This document shows, one piece after another, positions 30,571 to 38,290 of a stretch of 41,137 nt of DNA. The stretch is from Candidatus Bipolaricaulota bacterium (lineage in GTDB: Bacteria; Bipolaricaulota; Bipolaricaulia; Bipolaricaulales; Bipolaricaulaceae), in NCBI GenBank assembly GCA_030550535.1, contig JAUQPF010000010.1, forward strand, positions 23,877 to 65,013, in the 5' to 3' direction. The position numbers were made by a program, and so were the translations under genes. Positions within the stretch are counted from its first letter, which is position 1. Each line of letters opens with the position of its first letter. Below the pieces are notes generated by a model. That model saw only the letters and a list, made by a program, of their open reading frames with translations. It searched no databases and had not been told where the DNA came from.

Positions 30571-32752
30571 ACCGCTCCCTCCAACGCTCCAGGATAGCGC
30601 GGGCGCCGGCCTTATCCATGGGCTGGTTGCCGCTTCCGCAGCGCGCGGAAAGGACGCAACGGGGGCAACCCGCCTCGCACGGACAACGGGCCAGGTGCTC
30701 GGCGGTGCGGCGCACCCACTCCCCAACCCGGGAAAGCAGGGCTCGGCTGATCCCAATCCCCCCGGGGAACCCCTCGTAAATGAGGATCGTGGGTTTTTGG
30801 GTGTCGGGATGGTGGGGGGTGGAAATACCCCCCACGTCCTTGGCGCTCGCGCCCACAAGGAGGGGGACGAGGGCCACGAGGGCGTGCTCCGCGCCGTGCA
30901 GGGCCCCTGGTTCCTCCCAAGGGGTGGGCCAAAGGAGCCAAATCCCCTCCGTTTGGAACTCCACGGGAGGGAGGGAAAGGGGGCGCACCTCCACGAGGCG
31001 CCCGCGGGAAAGGACCTTATAGGCCCGCACCTCCTCCCGCACCTCCACCCAACCGAAACCCAGGCCCTCCTGCTGCACCTCGGGTTTGAGGATCCGTACA
31101 GTCTCCGTGGTCACGGCCTTTGTGGTGTAGTCCTCGGGGAACTCCTCGAGCTCGGCCACGCCCGCCTCCAGGTCCAGGGCCCTCACGCGGAAGGGCTGGC
31201 CCTGGTGGAGGAGGACGGCGCCGGGAAAGGCCTCGCGCCGGGCCCGCACCTCGTCCCACACCTCCAGGGTCTCCCCCCGCCAAAGGAGCCGGACCTGACG
31301 GCTGGAGAGGGCGTCCAAGGGCGCGTTCTCCACGGCACGGGTTCGGCCGGCGTACACGAGCCCCGCGGGCGTGCGCGCCAGGGGTCCGGCCTTCAGAAGC
31401 GGCGCGAGCTCCTCCTCCTGGACCCCGAGCTCCCCGAGCTCCTCGGGGCGCAGGGGGAGTTCCGCGGCGGCACAGAGGGCGTGGCGGAAAAGGAGGCCCC
31501 GGTGGCGAGGGTTGAGCACGGGGAGCTCCACCGGGCCGAACACGAGTTCCTGGGGATGGTGGAGGAAGTAGGCGTCGAGGGGGTCCTCCTCGGGGACGTA
31601 GACCACGAGGGCGGGGCGGCCGGCCCTTCCGGCGCGACCGGCCTGCTGGCGCGCCGAGGCCAGGGAGCCGGGATAGCCCATGAGGATCACCGCATCCAAG
31701 CCGCCGATGTCCACCCCAAGCTCCAGGGCGCAGGTGGAGACCACAAGGCGCAGGGAGCCCTCGCGGAGGCCGGCCTCCAGGGCCCGGCGCTCCTCGGGGA
31801 GATACCCGGCACGATAGGCCGCGATCTTTTCCCCAAGGTGGGGAGCCGCCGCCCGCACCGCCGCGCTCAGGGCCTCCGCCATGCGCCGAGAGGGCACGAA
31901 CACGAGGGTCTGGAGCCCCGCCTCCAGGAGGAACCGCGCGAGTTGCACGACCTGGGCGAACGCACTCGCTTTTGGGTCCCGGTCGGGGTCCCAGAACCAC
32001 CAGGTGCGGGCGCCTTGAGGCGAGCCGTCCTCCGTTATGGGCCGGGCCTCCCGGCCCAAAAGGGCCCGGGCCAGGCCCGCGGGATCCCCGGAGGTGGCGG
32101 AGGCCAGAACGAACGTGGGTTTCGCCCCGTAGCGGCGGAGCAGGCGCCCAAGGCGCCAAAGGAGGAGGGCCACGCCTGACCCGAACGCCCCCTGGTACCA
32201 GTGGGCCTCGTCCAGGACCACGTACCGAAGGCGCGCGAGGAACGGCGCCCAAAGGTGGTGCCACTCCAGATATTGGTGCAGGGCGTAGGGGTTGGTGAGG
32301 AGCAGGCGGGCCTTTCCCCGGAGCTTCGGGCGGAGGTGCGCCGGGGTATCCCCGTCGTAGATGCCCCCTACGTCCACCCCCAGGAATCCCCCGAGCTTCT
32401 GCCATTTTCCGAGCTGGTCCTGGGCCAGGGCCTTCAGGGGGTAAAGGAGAAGGGCCGTGCCCTCCGGATCCTCGGCGAGGCCGGCGAGGATGGGCAGGGC
32501 CATGGCCAAGGTCTTCCCGGAGGAGGGCCCGGTGGCGAGGATCACGTCCTCCCCCGCGAGGATGGCGGCCATGGCCTCCGCTTGATGCCGAAAGAGCCGA
32601 AGGCCCTGAACGGCGAGCCAGGCCTGCGCGGCCTCCGGAAGCTCCGGGGGAGGCGGGGCGTAGACCGCCGGCCGCGGCGGCACCTCCACCGCCCGCACCA
32701 CCTGCCCCCGGTACCACCCCTCCCGCTCAAGTTGAGAAAGGAGCGCGCGCAT
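30554..32752 (-). CDS. mrfA: MrfA/YprA-type DEAH helicase
   Basis: A 732-residue superfamily 2 helicase. Walker A TGPSSGKT (74-81), DEAH (181-184), SATSGDP, VFVPSRRMAE, STCALELGVDIG and QQAGRAGRAG (motif VI) are all present, followed by a DUF1998 C-terminus with the zinc motif CPCEAGCPRC (690-699) and Cys705. This is the Hrq1/MrfA layout; B. subtilis MrfA works with the MrfB exonuclease to excise mitomycin C adducts. Its ATG overlaps the MrfB-like stop by 26 bases, with GGAGGAAC upstream. It is shorter at the N-terminus than some family members. Confidence 0.92.
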   Translation of the reverse strand: MRALLSQLEREGWYRGQVVRAVEVPPRPAVYAPPPPELPEAAQAWLAVQGLRLFRHQAEAMAAILAGEDVILATGPSSGKTLAMALPILAGLAEDPEGTALLLYPLKALAQDQLGKWQKLGGFLGVDVGGIYDGDTPAHLRPKLRGKARLLLTNPYALHQYLEWHHLWAPFLARLRYVVLDEAHWYQGAFGSGVALLLWRLGRLLRRYGAKPTFVLASATSGDPAGLARALLGREARPITEDGSPQGARTWWFWDPDRDPKASAFAQVVQLARFLLEAGLQTLVFVPSRRMAEALSAAVRAAAPHLGEKIAAYRAGYLPEERRALEAGLREGSLRLVVSTCALELGVDIGGLDAVILMGYPGSLASARQQAGRAGRAGRPALVVYVPEEDPLDAYFLHHPQELVFGPVELPVLNPRHRGLLFRHALCAAAELPLRPEELGELGVQEEELAPLLKAGPLARTPAGLVYAGRTRAVENAPLDALSSRQVRLLWRGETLEVWDEVRARREAFPGAVLLHQGQPFRVRALDLEAGVAELEEFPEDYTTKAVTTETVRILKPEVQQEGLGFGWVEVREEVRAYKVLSRGRLVEVRPLSLPPVEFQTEGIWLLWPTPWEEPGALHGAEHALVALVPLLVGASAKDVGGISTPHHPDTQKPTILIYEGFPGGIGISRALLSRVGEWVRRTAEHLARCPCEAGCPRCVLSARCGSGNQPMDKAGARAILERWRERYGPVG

Positions 32753-33656
32753 GTTCCTCCAGGATCCGGCCCAAAAGGAGGGCCACGCTCAGCACATCCT
32801 CCCGGTTGTGGGCGAGGATGGGAAGGGCGAAACGGGGTTGCCCCGTGCGCAGGAAGGCCTCGTAGTAGAGGGGGACAAGCTCGCTTGGGATGTCCAGGGG
32901 GCGGGTGCGGCCGAGGACTTCCTTCTCCACGTGGCTCAGGGAGCAATCGCCCAGCTTTTGGGACCAAAGCCTCCGGGCGAAGAAGAGAAGATCCAGGTGG
33001 GCCGGCTCGGGAAGCTCGCCCAAGCCGTAGTAGGCCAAGCGTGCTTGAAGCTGTCGCCAGTCGTGGGCCTTGCTGTTGTACCCCACCACCAGGGGCCGTT
33101 CGGGGAGCTCCTCCAGGGTTTGGCTCAACACCGCCATCTCCTCGGCGAGGTCGCGCGCGAAGAACTGGCGGATCGTGAGTTTCCCCTCCCGCAGGTTGAC
33201 CCGCCCGATCCCCACCAGAAACACCGGCAGGGTGGAAAGGCCCAGGGATTCCAGATCCAAAAAGACGAGCATTGTGTCCTCAGCCAAGCCCAGAAGGCAA
33301 AGGAGGAGGGGGTGGGAGGCGGAGTACCAGCGGCAGATCCCCTGCGCTAAACGGGCGAGGTCGCGCTGGGTCAGGGCCTGAGTCCAATGCGCGGCGTCCT
33401 GGCCGAAGAGGGGATGGCGCAGGAGGTCGAACAGGGTGTAACCCCGGGCCCGAAGGAGGGTCTCCCGCACGGGGCCGATCCCGTAGATGAGCCCGAGGGC
33501 CTGGGCCAGATGGGCGTGGGCCTCCGCGGGGTCGGGGGGAGAAAGGCGCAGCGAAAACGCGCTTTCCAAACGCAGGCACGTTCCGTAGGGGGTGACGATC
33601 TGCTCCCCAGGGAGGTCGCTCTCCACCCGGGCTTGAGCGGAAAAATCCGGGGACAT
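32727..33656 (-). CDS. mrfB: MrfB/YprB-type RNase H-like exonuclease
   Basis: A 309-residue protein with a DEDDh exonuclease domain in its second half: Asp134 and Glu136 (VFLDLESLGL), Asp199 (YNSKAHDW), and His283/Asp287 (HNRED). The N-terminal 120 residues are helical, with LGLIYGIGPVRETLLRARGY forming a helix-hairpin-helix-like segment. B. subtilis MrfB degrades DNA after MrfA remodels the lesion. The ATG at 33656 is supported by a TATAAT ending six bases upstream. Confidence 0.88.
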   Translation of the reverse strand: MSPDFSAQARVESDLPGEQIVTPYGTCLRLESAFSLRLSPPDPAEAHAHLAQALGLIYGIGPVRETLLRARGYTLFDLLRHPLFGQDAAHWTQALTQRDLARLAQGICRWYSASHPLLLCLLGLAEDTMLVFLDLESLGLSTLPVFLVGIGRVNLREGKLTIRQFFARDLAEEMAVLSQTLEELPERPLVVGYNSKAHDWRQLQARLAYYGLGELPEPAHLDLLFFARRLWSQKLGDCSLSHVEKEVLGRTRPLDIPSELVPLYYEAFLRTGQPRFALPILAHNREDVLSVALLLGRILEEHARAPFST

Positions 33657-33662
33657 CCCGAA

Positions 33663-33691
33663 ATTATAGGCTTGAGAAGCGCGGCTGTGAT
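33663..33691 (-). promoter_or_regulatory. Leaderless promoter of mrfBA operon
   Basis: ATCACA (33686-33691), 17-base spacer, perfect TATAAT (33663-33668), then six bases (TTCGGG) to the ATG, which puts the predicted first base on the start codon itself. Confidence 0.65.
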
Positions 33692-33700
33692 CCTCATAAT
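33672..33700 (+). promoter_or_regulatory. Promoter of NEW3-ABC exporter operon
   Basis: TTGAGA (33672-33677), 17-base spacer, CATAAT (33695-33700). AAGGAGG follows before ATG 33726. Its -35 lies between the -10 and -35 of the opposite mrfBA promoter, so the two cannot easily be occupied at once. Confidence 0.65.
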
Positions 33701-33725
33701 TGCCGGCCTCTAAGGAGGTGGGCAT

Positions 33726-34955
33726 ATGGGAACGCGCTTCAACGCAAAGGCCTGGGGGGTTTTGCTCCTCCTTTTGGGAAGCCCGGTCTTGGCCGTGGCG
33801 GAACGCTCGTTCCTCTTCTACACGGAGTACCCCACGGTGGTCCTCTCCCCCGATCGGGAGCTCTCCCTGGACGTGATCCTCCGCAACACCGGGGTTTCCT
33901 CGGAGACAATCGCGTTGGAGATCACGGGGCCCACGGGCTGGAACGCGCGGTTTGAGACGACCTCCTTTCCCATCCTCCAGATCAGCGCCGTCCACCTTCG
34001 GGCGGACGCGGAGAAGCCCACCACCGTGAGGTTCAAGGCCAAACCGCCCAGTGGGGCCAAATCCGGCACCTACACCTTCACCCTCACGGCCCGCACGGAG
34101 GATGGAAAGCTCAGCCAGTCCCTGAACGTGCGCGTGGTGCTCCAGCCCACCACCGCCACCGCGGAGACGGAAAAGGAGACGAGGCTGGTCCTCTCCGTGA
34201 ACTATCCCTCCTTGGAGAACCCGGCGGGGAGGGACTTCACCTACGACATCACCATCCGCAACCAGGCGGACACGGAGCGGGTGGTGAACCTGCGGGCCCA
34301 GGTGCCCTTCCTCTGGCGGGCCTACTTCACCCCCCGCTGGCAGACGGACACCCGCATCACCTCCATCAGGATCTCGGCCAACGCCACGGAGACGGTGCGG
34401 TTCGTGGTCACCCCGCCCGTGGGGGTGGCGGAGGGCGAATACCCCCTCGTGTTCGTGGCTCAGGCCGACAGCGATGTGGCCTCCTTAGAGCTCAAAGCGG
34501 TGGTGACCGGGACCTACGATCTGCGCTTGGGCACGGAGGCCGAGGTCACCGGCCAGGGCGACACCCGCAACATCCGGGCCCAGGAGGGCCGGGAGCGCAC
34601 CTTCACCCTGTACCTCTGGAACGCGGGCACCGCGCCCATCACGAACATCTCGTTCTACGCCACCAAGCCCTCCGGGTGGGAGGTGACCTTCGTGCCCGAG
34701 AAGATCGAGGAGCTCCCGCCCCTTTCCTTGACCCTCAAGCCGGAGAAGGTGACGGTGAAGATCAAGCCCGCGGCCCGGGCCATCCCCGGCGACTACCAGG
34801 TGAGCCTCGCGGCCTTTTCCATGCAGGACCGCAAAACCATGGATTTGCGCGTCACCGTGGCCGCGGGCATGGGCTGGGGTTGGGTGGGCGTGGGTGTCGT
34901 GGTCGTGGTGGTGGCCGGCCTCACCGGGATCTTCGTGCGCCTGGGCCGGCGCTAG
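33726..34955 (+). CDS. NEW3-domain extracytoplasmic protein, C-terminal anchor
   Basis: A 409-residue protein: signal peptide (about 1-25), then three Ig-like NEW3-type domains (about 35-130, 150-260, 270-380), each with 'xxvtpP.ga..G.Y.l..a' endings such as VTPPVGVAEGEYPLVFVAQA. A C-terminal helix (VGVGVVVVVVAGLTGIFV) followed by RLGRR anchors it. It is the first gene of an operon with an ABC-2 exporter; the domains probably sit outside the membrane and bind the exported substrate or cell-surface polymer. Confidence 0.82.
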   Translation: MGTRFNAKAWGVLLLLLGSPVLAVAERSFLFYTEYPTVVLSPDRELSLDVILRNTGVSSETIALEITGPTGWNARFETTSFPILQISAVHLRADAEKPTTVRFKAKPPSGAKSGTYTFTLTARTEDGKLSQSLNVRVVLQPTTATAETEKETRLVLSVNYPSLENPAGRDFTYDITIRNQADTERVVNLRAQVPFLWRAYFTPRWQTDTRITSIRISANATETVRFVVTPPVGVAEGEYPLVFVAQADSDVASLELKAVVTGTYDLRLGTEAEVTGQGDTRNIRAQEGRERTFTLYLWNAGTAPITNISFYATKPSGWEVTFVPEKIEELPPLSLTLKPEKVTVKIKPAARAIPGDYQVSLAAFSMQDRKTMDLRVTVAAGMGWGWVGVGVVVVVVAGLTGIFVRLGRR

Positions 34956-34957
34956 CC

Positions 34958-35866
34958 ATGATCGTCGAGGCCAAAGGCCTACGGAAGCAGTACAACGGCG
35001 TTTGGGCTCTGGACGGGCTGGACCTGGCCATCGAGGAGCGCGAGATCTACGGGCTTTTGGGCCCCAACGGCTCGGGGAAGACCACGACCATCCTCATCCT
35101 TTTGGGCCTCACCGAGCCCTCGGCCGGGGAGGTCCGCGTGTGCGGGCACGATCCGGTGCGCGAGCCCCTGGCCGTGAAGCGCCTCGTGGGGTACATGCCC
35201 GAGAAGGTCGGGTTCTACGAGGAGCTTTCGGCGTTCGAGAACCTGCGGTTCATCACCCGCCTGAACGGCATCCCCGAGGGAGAGGCCCGCCAGCGCATCC
35301 TCGAGGCCCTGGAGCAGGTGGGACTCAAAGACGTGGCCCATCGCCCGGTGGCCACCTTCTCCCACGGGATGCGCCAGCGTTTGGGCCTGGCCGACGTCCT
35401 CGTGAAGAAGCCGAGGCTCGCCATCTTGGATGAGCCCACCTCGGGCATCGACCCGGAGGGCGCCGCCCAGATCCTCGACCTCATCCGCCTTTTGCGGGAT
35501 GAGGCGGGCATGACCGTCCTCCTCTCCTCCCACCTCCTGCACCAGGTGCAGCGGGTGTGCGACCGCGTGGGCATCCTGCACCGGGGGCGCATGGTGGCCG
35601 AGGGGCGGGTGGCCGAGCTCACCGCCCCTGGAGGGTTCGTGGCGGTCCTTGCGCAGGCGAGCCCCATCCTGCGGGCGCGGCTGGAGGCCGCGGAGTGGGC
35701 CCTCGCCGTGGAGGAGCCTCGGCCGGGCGAGCTCCAGGTGACCCTCGCCGAGGAGGGGCGGCCCGAGCTCCTCCGCTTCGCGGCCGAGGAGGGCGCTTTG
35801 CTTTTGGAGCTCCGCCCCAAGGAGCCCACCTTGGAGGAGATCTACCTCCGCTACTTCCGGGAGTGA
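34958..35866 (+). CDS. ABC-2 type transporter ATP-binding protein
   Basis: A 302-residue ATPase. Walker A GPNGSGKT, Q-loop VGYMPEKVGFYEEL, signature FSHGMRQRLGLADV, Walker B LAILDEPTSGIDP and H-loop LSSHLLH are intact. The C-terminal extension (about 220-302) is typical of drug/polysaccharide/NosF-like ATPases; NosDFY-type proteins are the nearest in pattern. ATG 34958 follows the NEW3 gene stop by two bases. Confidence 0.93.
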   Translation: MIVEAKGLRKQYNGVWALDGLDLAIEEREIYGLLGPNGSGKTTTILILLGLTEPSAGEVRVCGHDPVREPLAVKRLVGYMPEKVGFYEELSAFENLRFITRLNGIPEGEARQRILEALEQVGLKDVAHRPVATFSHGMRQRLGLADVLVKKPRLAILDEPTSGIDPEGAAQILDLIRLLRDEAGMTVLLSSHLLHQVQRVCDRVGILHRGRMVAEGRVAELTAPGGFVAVLAQASPILRARLEAAEWALAVEEPRPGELQVTLAEEGRPELLRFAAEEGALLLELRPKEPTLEEIYLRYFRE

Positions 35867-35870
35867 GCCT

Positions 35871-36800
35871 ATGCGCGCCATCTTCTGGAAGGAGCTTGCG
35901 GACCACTTGGGTAGCCGCCGGTTTTTCATCCTGAGCCTCATCATCCTCGTGGTGGCCGGGACCTCTGTGTATTTGGGCATCCAGGGCTTTCAGGAGAACC
36001 CCGCCGCGGCCCGGGATTTTCCGTACCTGCGCCTTTTCACCACCGCCCCGGGTGCCCTCCCCTCCTTCCTCTCCTTTTTGGCCTTCTTCGGACCCCTTTT
36101 GGCCGTGCTCTTGGGTTTTGATGCCGTGAACTCGGAGTTCACGAGGGGCACGGTGAGCCGGGTCCTGGCCCAGCCGATCTTCCGCGACGCCTGGATCAAC
36201 GGGAAATTCTTGGCGGGCCTGGGGACGCTCGCCATCGTGGTGGTGAGCATCGTCCTCCTCATCTTTGGTCTAGGCCTTTATGCCCTGGGCTTTCCCCCGG
36301 ACGGTCCCGAGCTCGCCCGCCTTGGGGTGTTCCTCGTCCTGGCCCTCCTCTATTTGGGCTTCTGGCTGGCCCTGGGGATCCTCTACTCCGTCCTTTTCCG
36401 GAGCACCGCGAGCTCGGCCCTGGCCGCCGTGGCCACCTGGCTCTTCTTCACCCTCTTTCTCTACATGATCGCGGGGGTGGTGGCGGACCAGGTGGTGCCG
36501 GTGCGCGCCGACTCCCCCGCCGAGGCCTGGCTCAAGCACGAGAACCTGCGGGACTTCATCCTGCGCTTCTCGCCCGTGGCCCTGTTCGAGGAGGCCACCC
36601 TCCCCATCCTTGTCCCCTCCTACCGGGGGCTGAGCCTTCTGGCGCTCCTCATGCAGCCGGGGGTGCCCACAAACCCCCTGCCCTTGGGGCAAAGCCTCCT
36701 TGTGGGCTGGCCCCAGCTCGTGGGCCTTTTGGCCCTGACCTCCGTGTGCTTCGCCGCCGCCTATTTGGTGTTCATGCGCCGCGAGATCCGCACGAGCTAG
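35871..36800 (+). CDS. ABC-2 type permease (NosY-like)
   Basis: A 309-residue membrane protein of the ABC-2 family with six or so helices. MRAIFWKELADHLGSRRFF is the amphipathic connecting helix; GFDAVNSEFTRGTVSRVLAQP with IFRDAWINGKFLAG is the conserved coupling region. The large loop between about 200 and 270 lies outside. It completes a NEW3-ATPase-permease exporter. Its stop is four bases from the convergent hyuB remnant. Confidence 0.92.
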   Translation: MRAIFWKELADHLGSRRFFILSLIILVVAGTSVYLGIQGFQENPAAARDFPYLRLFTTAPGALPSFLSFLAFFGPLLAVLLGFDAVNSEFTRGTVSRVLAQPIFRDAWINGKFLAGLGTLAIVVVSIVLLIFGLGLYALGFPPDGPELARLGVFLVLALLYLGFWLALGILYSVLFRSTASSALAAVATWLFFTLFLYMIAGVVADQVVPVRADSPAEAWLKHENLRDFILRFSPVALFEEATLPILVPSYRGLSLLALLMQPGVPTNPLPLGQSLLVGWPQLVGLLALTSVCFAAAYLVFMRREIRTS

Positions 36801-36804
36801 GGGC

Positions 36805-38290
36805 CTAGGGTGGGCCGTAGCCGCCGCCTCCCGGGGTGCGGAGGGAGATCACGCCCTCCGCGGGAACCTCCACCGTGCCCTTGCGGGGGAGCCGGGTCTC
36901 TCGGTCATCCAGGATGAGAAGGTCCTCGCCGGGTTTCCCCGGCCAGGCCCCAGGGGGCGCGGGCCCGCCGGTCCCCAAGGAGGCCCACCACCGCCCGATG
37001 CCCCAGGACCCGGATGTCCCGGCGAATGCCCATCCCCCGGGGAAACGGCCAGCCCCACCCGAACCCTCCCACAGTTCGTACCGCTCCACCCGCAGGGGAT
37101 AGGCCGTCTCCAGGACCTCCACCGGCGCGTTCAGGGTGTTCGTCGTGTGGGTGTGGACGCCGTTGAGGCCGGGCTTTCCCGGCCGGCCGCCCATTCCGCC
37201 CCCGATCGTCTCGTAGAACGTGTGGGGACGGCCCGTGCGCGGATCGATCCCTCCGATCACGAGGTTGTTCATCGTCCCTTGGGAGGCGGCGGGGACGCGG
37301 TCGGGAAGGGCCTGGGCTAGAGCGCCAAAGATTGCGTCCACGTTGCGCTGAGAGAGCTCGAGGTTTCCCCGCCCACAGGCGCCGGCGGCCGGGCGTGCAC
37401 CACCGTCCCCTCCGGGGCCACGATGCGAATGGGGCGCCAGGCTCCCGCGTTGGGCGGGATCTCCGGGTCCAGCAGGGCCTTCAGGGCGTAGTACACGGCG
37501 GAGGCCGTCACGGCAAGGGGCGCGTTCACCGGAAGCTCCACCTGAGGCGAGCTCCCCGTGAAATCCACCTCGACCTCCTCCTCCCTCACCCGCACGCTCA
37601 CGCGCACGCCCACGCCCTCGTCCAGGAAGTCCGCAGACGCGTAGGTGCCGGGAGGGATGGCACGGATGGCCGCGCGCAACGTCCCCGCGACGAACCGGCC
37701 CGCCAGCTCCTTCAGGCGGGCATCCCCCGCTCGACCGCGGCCTTCTGGGCCCGAAGATCCCCGGCGCGCTCCCAGGGCGTGCGCACGTTCCTGAGAATCA
37801 GTTCCCAAAGATCGCGCACGAGCTCCCCCTCTTTCCAAAGCTTCACGGGCGGGATGCGCAACCCCTCCTGGAAGACCTCGCGGGCGTGGGGAGGAAGGCT
37901 TCCGGGGGCCATGCCCCCGAGGTCCGCGTGGTGGGCGCGGTTGGCCACGAACCCCAAAAGCTCGTCCCTCCAGAACACGGGGGCCACGAAGGTCCCGTCG
38001 GGGATGTGCGCTCCTCCCAGGAACGGGTCGTTCAGGACCACCACATCCCCGGGGCACCACTCCCCCACGGCAGCAAGGGCCGCGCGCACGGAGAAGGGCA
38101 TGGCCCCAAGGTGCACGGGGATGTTCTCCGCCTGGGCCACAAGTTCCCCCTTTTCATCGAACACCGCGGAGGAGCAATCCCGCCGCTCCTTGATGTTCGG
38201 GGAATAGGCTGTGCGGATGAGGGCTACGGACATCTCCTCGGCCGCGCCGCACCGGGCATGCTCCAGCACCGCGAGCGTGATGGGGTTCAC
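36805..38290 (-). pseudogene. hyuB: N-methylhydantoinase B (hyuB), frameshifted
   Basis: The full length of a HyuB-type 5-oxoprolinase/hydantoinase subunit is recognisable but split over frames. Frame 1 (from GTG 38290) has DPFLGGAHIPDGTFV and RAHHADLGGMAPGS. One-base losses in G/C runs at 37724-37728 and 37367-37370 shift the reading; the continuation reads ELPVNAPLAVTASAVYYALK, then GNLELSQRNVDAIFGALAQA. A further loss at 37034-37038 is compensated near 36937-36940; between them the family reading is RRDIRVLGHRAVVGLLGDRR. No other damage is obvious and motifs are intact. Either recent decay or local homopolymer errors. Confidence 0.85.
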
